DNA from: Pseudomonas sp. PB120
GTDB taxonomy: Bacteria > Pseudomonadota > Gammaproteobacteria > Pseudomonadales > Pseudomonadaceae
Assembly: GCF_009761815.1 (NCBI RefSeq)
Contig: NZ_RWIN01000089.1
Location: forward strand, 62,001 to 126,000
Direction: 5' to 3'
Length of the DNA stretch: 64,000 bases
Under the pieces are notes generated by a model. It searched no databases. It was not told where the DNA came from and saw only the letters and a program-made list of their open reading frames with translations. How positions within the stretch are numbered: the stretch's first letter is position 1; every line of letters begins with the position of its first letter. Below are positions 59,554-64,000 of the stretch, in pieces. Made by a program: the position numbers and the translations under genes.

Positions 59554-60386
59554 GTGTTGAAATGGATAAACCAACCGCCGACCCGCAGAACCCGTTGCTG
59601 GAACTGCGTCGTCTGACGCCGGCCCGGATCGCCCTCGGTCGCTCTGGCACCAGCATGCCAACCCGCGCGCAGCTGGATTTCCAGTACGCCCACGCCGAGG
59701 CGCGCGATGCGGTGCACTTGCCGTTTGACCACGCCGGGCTCAGATCACAGCTGGCCGATCGCGGGCGCAGCAGTCTGCTGCTGCACAGTGCCGCCACCGA
59801 CCGAAACAGTTATCTGCAGCGCCCCGACCTGGGGCGAAAGTTGAGCAGTGAGTCGGCGCAGGCACTGCGCGATCATGCGCTGGCCAATCCCGGCGGCATC
59901 GACCTGGCGATTGTCGTGGCCGATGGATTGTCGGCGCTGGCCGTTCACCGCCACACCTTGCCGTTTCTGGCACGGCTGGAAGATCAGATTGTGGGTGACG
60001 GCTGGTCCGTCTCACCGGTCATTCTGGTGGAACAGGGGCGGGTCGCCGTCGCCGACGAAATAGGCGAGTTACTGGGCGCGAAGATGGTCGTGATCCTGAT
60101 CGGCGAGCGCCCGGGGCTCAGCTCTCCGGACAGCCTGGGACTGTATTTCACCTACAATCCCAAGGTCGGGCTGACGGATGCCTATCGCAATTGCATCTCG
60201 AATATCCGCCTCGAAGGGCTTAGTTACGGCATGGCGGCACACCGTTTGCTGTATTTGATGCGCGAAGCCTGTCGGCGCCGGCTCTCTGGAGTCAATCTGA
60301 AGGACGAAGCTCAGGTTCAGACGCTTGAGTCGGACGCCGGTGCGGACATGAAAGGTAATTTCCTACTGGGGCCGTCGAATGCCTGA
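59550..60386 (+). CDS. eutC: Ethanolamine ammonia-lyase small subunit
   Basis: 278 residues from the ATG at 59550, overlapping the eutB stop in ATGA. Features: [50 protein letters not shown] and CISNIR. Forms the alpha6beta6 lyase with EutB. No eutA-like reactivase is visible here. Confidence 0.95.
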   Translation: MSVEMDKPTADPQNPLLELRRLTPARIALGRSGTSMPTRAQLDFQYAHAEARDAVHLPFDHAGLRSQLADRGRSSLLLHSAATDRNSYLQRPDLGRKLSSESAQALRDHALANPGGIDLAIVVADGLSALAVHRHTLPFLARLEDQIVGDGWSVSPVILVEQGRVAVADEIGELLGAKMVVILIGERPGLSSPDSLGLYFTYNPKVGLTDAYRNCISNIRLEGLSYGMAAHRLLYLMREACRRRLSGVNLKDEAQVQTLESDAGADMKGNFLLGPSNA

Positions 60387-60504
60387 ACCGTTTCCGCATT
60401 GCGTTTGCAATCAGGTTTCAGGCAGGATCGACGCACGGCTGCCCGAGTGAGAACCGTTTGCCGTCAGAGCACGTGAAGACAGCCACTTGAAGACGAGACC
60501 TACC

Positions 60505-60966
60505 ATGCGGATTATTCAAGCGACCCTCGAACATCTGGACCTCCTGACCCCGTTGTTCGTCAAATATCGCGAGTTTTATGGCTCCCTGCCGTATCCGGAC
60601 TCGTCCCGCGCGTTCCTCGAGAAACGCCTGCGACGCAAGGAATCGGTGATCTACCTGGCCCTGGCCGATGATGACGCCAACAAACTGATGGGTTTCTGTC
60701 AGTTGTATCCGAGCTTCTCGTCCCTTTCGCTTAAACGCGTGTGGATCCTCAATGACATCTATGTCGCCGAAGACGCCCGCCGTCAGTTGGTGGCCGACAA
60801 CCTGATGCGCACCGCGAAAAAAATGGCCAAGGAAACCAATGCCGTGCGCATGCGCGTTTCCACCAGCAGCCACAACGAAATCGCGCAGAAAACCTACGAG
60901 TCCATCGGATTCAAGGAAGACACAGAGTTCAAGAACTATGTGTTGCCGATCAGTGATGAGCTGTAA
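60505..60966 (+). CDS. GNAT family N-acetyltransferase
   Basis: 153 residues from MRIIQATLEHLDLL. Acetyl-CoA loop region VAEDARRQLVADNLMRTA replaces the textbook R/QxxGxG/A, but the strand-helix order and YESIGFKEDTEF ending are GNAT. Substrate unknown. It follows eutC by 118 bases, as the PAO1 neighbour does; whether it belongs to the operon is not shown. Confidence 0.88.
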   Translation: MRIIQATLEHLDLLTPLFVKYREFYGSLPYPDSSRAFLEKRLRRKESVIYLALADDDANKLMGFCQLYPSFSSLSLKRVWILNDIYVAEDARRQLVADNLMRTAKKMAKETNAVRMRVSTSSHNEIAQKTYESIGFKEDTEFKNYVLPISDEL

Positions 60967-60991
60967 CGCAAATTGCGACGCAGCGAGCTTC

Positions 60992-61123
60992 TGTGGCGAG
61001 GGAGCTTGCTCCCGCTCGACTGCGCAGCAGTCGTAAATCATCCAACAAGATTATCCTGAAGCGCTATGAACTCGGGTTTGGGAGTGCTTCGCCCTCCAGC
61101 GGGAGCGAGCTCCCTCGCAACAA
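60992..61123. repeat. REPIN, family B
   Basis: TGTGGCGAGGGAGCTTGCTCCCGCTCG at the left; CAGCGGGAGCGAGCTCCCTCGCAACAA at the right, with C-to-A in the last arm (GCAACA for GCCACA). Confidence 0.9.
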
Positions 61124-61305
61124 TGGATTGAGTAACGGCCAATTCTCGCGAAATCCCCTGCTACAAACTGAACACGTTTTTCACTTGTGTGCCCGTATAA
61201 TGCCGACCTTTTCCGGCTTGTAAGAAAAACTACACCCGTCTGTAGGCTTTCGCGAAGTCATCCGCACAGGCCTGCCGAGTCGGGCCATAACCACAGGTGC
61301 TCTCC
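61124..61305 (+). promoter_or_regulatory. Upstream region of dedA with TATAAT box
   Basis: TATAAT at 61196-61201 in an AT-richer stretch; no good -35 match. The remaining bases to the ATG show no other recognisable element. Confidence 0.4.
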
Positions 61306-61962
61306 ATGGATTTCAACCCGATCGACATTGTTCTGCATCTCGATGTTTACCTCGACATGCTGGTCAGCAACTACGGGGCATGGATCTACGCCATTCTGTT
61401 TCTGGTGATTTTCTGCGAAACCGGCCTGGTGGTGATGCCGTTCCTGCCGGGCGATTCCCTGCTGTTTATTGCCGGCGCCGTTGCAGCCGGTGGCGGCATG
61501 GACCCGGTTCTGCTGGGCGGGCTGTTGATGCTGGCGGCCATCCTGGGTGACAGCACCAACTATGTGATCGGACGAACAGCCGGAGAACGCCTGTTCAGTA
61601 ATCCGAACTCGAAAATCTTCCGCCGCGACTACTTGCAGCAAACCCACGATTTCTATGATAGGCACGGTGGCAAAACCGTGACGTTGGCGCGCTTCATGCC
61701 GATCATCCGGACCTTTGCGCCATTCGTCGCCGGCGTTGGCAAAATGCCCTACCCGCGCTTCTTTGCCTTCAGCATCTTCGGCACAGTCCTGTGGGTCGGC
61801 GGCCTGGTGACGCTGGGTTATTTCTTCGGCAATGTGCCATTCATCAAGCAAAACCTGTCGCTGCTGGTGGTAGGCATCATTCTGCTATCGCTGGTGCCGA
61901 TGATCATCGGCATGATCCGCAGCCGCTTTGGCAATGCCGCGTCAAAAGCCCAATCGCGCTAA
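61306..61962 (+). CDS. DedA family membrane protein
   Basis: 218 residues, about five membrane helices. DedA signatures: FCETGLVVMPFLPGDSLLF, GDSTNYVIGRTAG and ARFMPIIRTFAPFVAGVG. Members translocate undecaprenyl phosphate or other lipids across the inner membrane. Six bases before mtfA. A second DedA-type domain lies in the fusion protein at 43751. Confidence 0.93.
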   Translation: MDFNPIDIVLHLDVYLDMLVSNYGAWIYAILFLVIFCETGLVVMPFLPGDSLLFIAGAVAAGGGMDPVLLGGLLMLAAILGDSTNYVIGRTAGERLFSNPNSKIFRRDYLQQTHDFYDRHGGKTVTLARFMPIIRTFAPFVAGVGKMPYPRFFAFSIFGTVLWVGGLVTLGYFFGNVPFIKQNLSLLVVGIILLSLVPMIIGMIRSRFGNAASKAQSR

Positions 61963-61968
61963 TACCGC

Positions 61969-62781
61969 ATGTGGTCGCTAAACGCTTGGCGTCGCCAACG
62001 TACCTTGGCCAAACACCCGATTGCCGACGACATGTGGCAACGGGTGCGCCACCACCTGAGCTTTCTGGACGGGATCTCCGCCGAACAAGACCAGTGGTTG
62101 CGTGAAGCCAGCGTGCTGTTCCTCCAGGACAAACACCTGACCGCCCTGCCCGGCGTCGAACTCCATCAGGAGCAACGCCTGCTGCTCGCCGCCCAGGCAC
62201 AGTTGCCGTTGATGAACCTGGGCGACCTGAACTGGTATCAGGGTTTCCACGAAATCATCCTTTACCCTGACGACTTTCTCAGCCCCCAACGCCATCGCGA
62301 TGCCAGTGGCGTCGAGCACGAATGGGACGGCGAGCACAGTGGCGAGGCCTGGCAGCAGGGCCCGATCATTCTTGCGTGGCCCGGCGTAATGGCCAGTGGC
62401 GGCTGGGAGGGCTACAACCTGGTGATCCACGAGCTCGCGCACAAACTCGACATGCTCAATGGCGATGCCAACGGCCTGCCACCGCTGCACCCCGACATGC
62501 GGGTCAGCGACTGGGCCAAGGTCATGCAAGAGGCCTACGACGATCTCGATGGCCAACTGGAGCGCAATCCGGACGCCGAAACCGCCATTGATCCTTACGC
62601 GGCGGAAAACCCCGCCGAGTTTTTCGCGGTCACCAGCGAATACTTCTTCAGCGCCCCGGATTTGCTGCACGGGGCCTATCCTCGGGTTTACGATCAACTG
62701 AAGCTGTTTTACCGCCAGGATCCATTGGCAAGGCTCAAGCAACTTCAGGCCGAAGACCCGGTCTATCAGACAGCCGACTAA
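61969..62781 (+). CDS. mtfA: Zinc-dependent peptidase MtfA
   Basis: 270 residues, M90 family. Metal motif HELAHKLD (HExxH) and downstream FFAVTSEYFF Glu. In E. coli MtfA binds the glucose PTS repressor Mlc and has aminopeptidase activity. Also called YeeI. Likely co-transcribed with dedA. Confidence 0.93.
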   Translation: MWSLNAWRRQRTLAKHPIADDMWQRVRHHLSFLDGISAEQDQWLREASVLFLQDKHLTALPGVELHQEQRLLLAAQAQLPLMNLGDLNWYQGFHEIILYPDDFLSPQRHRDASGVEHEWDGEHSGEAWQQGPIILAWPGVMASGGWEGYNLVIHELAHKLDMLNGDANGLPPLHPDMRVSDWAKVMQEAYDDLDGQLERNPDAETAIDPYAAENPAEFFAVTSEYFFSAPDLLHGAYPRVYDQLKLFYRQDPLARLKQLQAEDPVYQTAD

Positions 62782-62792
62782 GGTCGGGCACG

Positions 62793-62821
62793 TGGCATCG
62801 CAGGCGGAATATGCCTATAAT
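62793..62821 (+). promoter_or_regulatory. sigma-70-type promoter candidate for ppa
   Basis: TGGCAT (62793-62798) and TATAAT (62816-62821), 17 bases apart. The -35 is weak. Confidence 0.5.
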
Positions 62822-62882
62822 CGCCGCCACTTTTTGGTCAATCCGGCCAAGTGTTTTGGTCAACTAACGGGGGCACCGCCCA

Positions 62883-63410
62883 ATGAGCTACAGCAAGATT
62901 CCGGCTGGCAAAGACCTGCCGAACGACATCTACGTCGCGATCGAGATCCCGGCCAACCACGCGCCGATCAAATACGAAATCGACAAAGACAGCGATTGCC
63001 TGTTCGTTGACCGTTTCATGGCCACCCCGATGTTCTACCCGGCCAACTACGGTTACATCCCGAACACCCTGGCTGACGACGGTGATCCCCTCGACGTGCT
63101 GGTTGTGACCCCTTATCCGGTTGCTCCAGGTTCGGTGATCCGCGCCCGTCCGGTCGGCATCCTGAACATGACCGACGACGGCGGCGGCGATGCCAAAGTC
63201 ATCGCAGTCCCACACGACAAGCTGTCCCAGCTGTACGTCGACGTGAAGGAATACACCGATCTGCCACCGCTGCTGATTCAGCAGATCGAGCACTTCTTCG
63301 CCAACTACAAAGACCTCGAAAAAGGCAAATGGGTGAAGATCGAAGGCTGGGCCGGTGCAGACGCCGCCCGCGACGCGATCACCAAGTCGGTTGCTGCCTA
63401 TAAAGGCTGA
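62883..63410 (+). CDS. ppa: Inorganic pyrophosphatase
   Basis: 175 residues, family I. Signature [12 protein letters not shown] with the three Mg-binding Asp; [18 protein letters not shown] is also conserved. Hydrolyses PPi in the cytosol. Last gene before the bidirectional terminator. Confidence 0.97.
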   Translation: MSYSKIPAGKDLPNDIYVAIEIPANHAPIKYEIDKDSDCLFVDRFMATPMFYPANYGYIPNTLADDGDPLDVLVVTPYPVAPGSVIRARPVGILNMTDDGGGDAKVIAVPHDKLSQLYVDVKEYTDLPPLLIQQIEHFFANYKDLEKGKWVKIEGWAGADAARDAITKSVAAYKG

Positions 63411-63442
63411 GGCGCCATTGGCCTTGCGCCACTGACGACTTG

Positions 63443-63471
63443 AAAAAACCCCGGTTGATCCGGGGTTTTTT
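63443..63471. terminator. Bidirectional Rho-independent terminator after ppa
   Basis: AAAAAACCCCGG and CCGGGGTTTTTT around TTGAT: a strong stem with A and T runs on both sides. Confidence 0.92.
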
Positions 63472-63546
63472 GTGGGCGCAGAAAAGGCCTGTAAACATAC
63501 TGTTTAACACCCCGATGTTTCGGTTTTTCTCTGTTTAAAATTTACC

Positions 63547-63587
63547 TTTTACGTCTTACATCCAGTCTTAAAATTCCCGCGAATTTT
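63547..63587 (+). promoter_or_regulatory. Repressor promoter with palindromic operator candidate
   Basis: TTTTAC (63547-63552) and TAAAAT (63569-63574) are 16 bases apart. The perfect inverted repeat AAAATTC-CCGC-GAATTTT (63570-63587) overlaps the -10, the place for autorepression. 51 bases before the repressor ATG. Confidence 0.45.
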
Positions 63588-63637
63588 GAACGGTTTGTTT
63601 ATTCAAACCCCCGCCCAGCGCCCGTAGACTCGTGTTT

Positions 63638-64000
63638 ATGAAAAAGAACACTAGCGGACCACGGTTCAAAGCGCTGCTCAAGGCAGCGAACATTACGACG
63701 ACAGGATTTGCCGAGTTTCTGGACACGGCGCCGCAGAACGTCCACAACTGGTACACCCGCGGTGTGCCCGCCCATATCATGGAAGCCGTCGCCCGAAAAT
63801 TGTCCGTCAACAGCGACTGGCTCAAAACCGCCGAAGGCCCGAAAGACGCCAAACACCTGCGCTTGCTCGACGAGTCAGGCAACACCTTCGACGCCCAGGC
63901 TATCCGCGGCATTTACACCGTCATCGAACCCACCGACATCGAGCTGAGCGTCTACAAAGAAGTGCCTGCCGCTCAAGGCTCCAGTAAAACCCATGTCGTG
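63638..64000 (+). CDS. Phage-type HTH repressor (PrtR/S24-like), truncated by window edge
   Basis: First 121 residues, frame open at position 64000. An N-terminal HTH with LLKAANITTTGFAEFLDTAPQNVHNWYTRGVP (residues about 13-44) is of the phage CI/CII type that recognises operators through NVHNW-Y. The following linker and VIEPTDIELSVYKEVPAAQG resemble the start of an S24 (LexA-like) self-cleaving domain in PrtR-type pyocin repressors; the catalytic Ser/Lys would be beyond the edge. Assignment to PrtR specifically is an inference. Confidence 0.75.
   Translation, partial: MKKNTSGPRFKALLKAANITTTGFAEFLDTAPQNVHNWYTRGVPAHIMEAVARKLSVNSDWLKTAEGPKDAKHLRLLDESGNTFDAQAIRGIYTVIEPTDIELSVYKEVPAAQGSSKTHVV

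Overview
The window is an ordinary-looking piece of a Pseudomonas chromosome, most likely from the P. fluorescens group. Three things point there: high GC throughout, protein sequences that read as typical Pseudomonas orthologues, and intergenic palindromes of the fluorescens REP/REPIN type (cores GAGCCTGCTCGCGATGGC and GGCGAGGGAGCTTGCTCCC). From memory, the gene order follows P. aeruginosa PAO1 from about PA3961 (hrpB) to PA4031 (ppa). It is therefore core genome rather than an island. I see no rRNA, tRNA, insertion sequence, CRISPR array or replication origin.

Layout. 1-5.7 kb: the start of hrpB, a small lipoprotein, a cation-efflux gene (fieF), a Gln/Asn/Pro-rich exported protein, an Lrp/AsnC regulator and a DUF2788 membrane peptide. 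5.7-12.2 kb, all on the minus strand: rluE, amn, aidB and the LadS-type hybrid kinase that feeds the Gac/Rsm pathway in P. aeruginosa. 12.6-16.6 kb: thiD-thiE-hemL, a Sel1 protein and a DUF1820 gene. 16.7-23.2 kb: miaB, ybeZ-ybeY-corC-lnt and a YdcF protein. 23.3-30 kb: leuS-lptE-holA, the small ribosome-rescue gene arfA (too short for most ORF cutoffs) and an SltB3-type lytic transglycosylase.

30.1-42.7 kb is a long minus-strand run. It starts with proA-nadD-rsfS-rlmH, continues through the cell-elongation set mrdA-rodA-mltB-rlpA-dacC, then ybeD-lipB-lipA and an LD-carboxypeptidase. Many start and stop codons overlap, which implies coupled translation. 42.9-52.3 kb mixes mpg, a DedA-PAP2 fusion, a Lon-N-like protein, cidAB, a MaoC dehydratase, a lipoprotein joining MORN repeats to a caspase-like C13 peptidase, an NAD(P)-binding protein, and mpl-ubiX-yceK.

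52.4-60.4 kb is a complete ethanolamine-use module without microcompartment genes. It contains a sigma-54 activator (EatR type), an aldehyde dehydrogenase, an ethanolamine permease and EutBC ammonia-lyase. Two good -24/-12 promoters lie in front of the dehydrogenase and the permease. 60.5-63.4 kb holds a GNAT protein, a DedA protein, mtfA and ppa. At the right edge, an AT-richer stretch leads into a truncated phage-type repressor gene with a palindromic operator candidate. It may mark the start of a prophage or tailocin locus outside the window.

Fifteen REP/REPIN elements of three sequence families punctuate the gaps between genes. The most unusual observations are the MORN/C13 lipoprotein, the phage-type repressor at the edge, a perfect palindrome that would hide the ydcF ribosome-binding site, the hairpin inside arfA, an A9 run just before the SPOR domain of rlpA, and the sigma-54 control region of the ethanolamine genes. 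I found no clearly undescribed multi-gene system.
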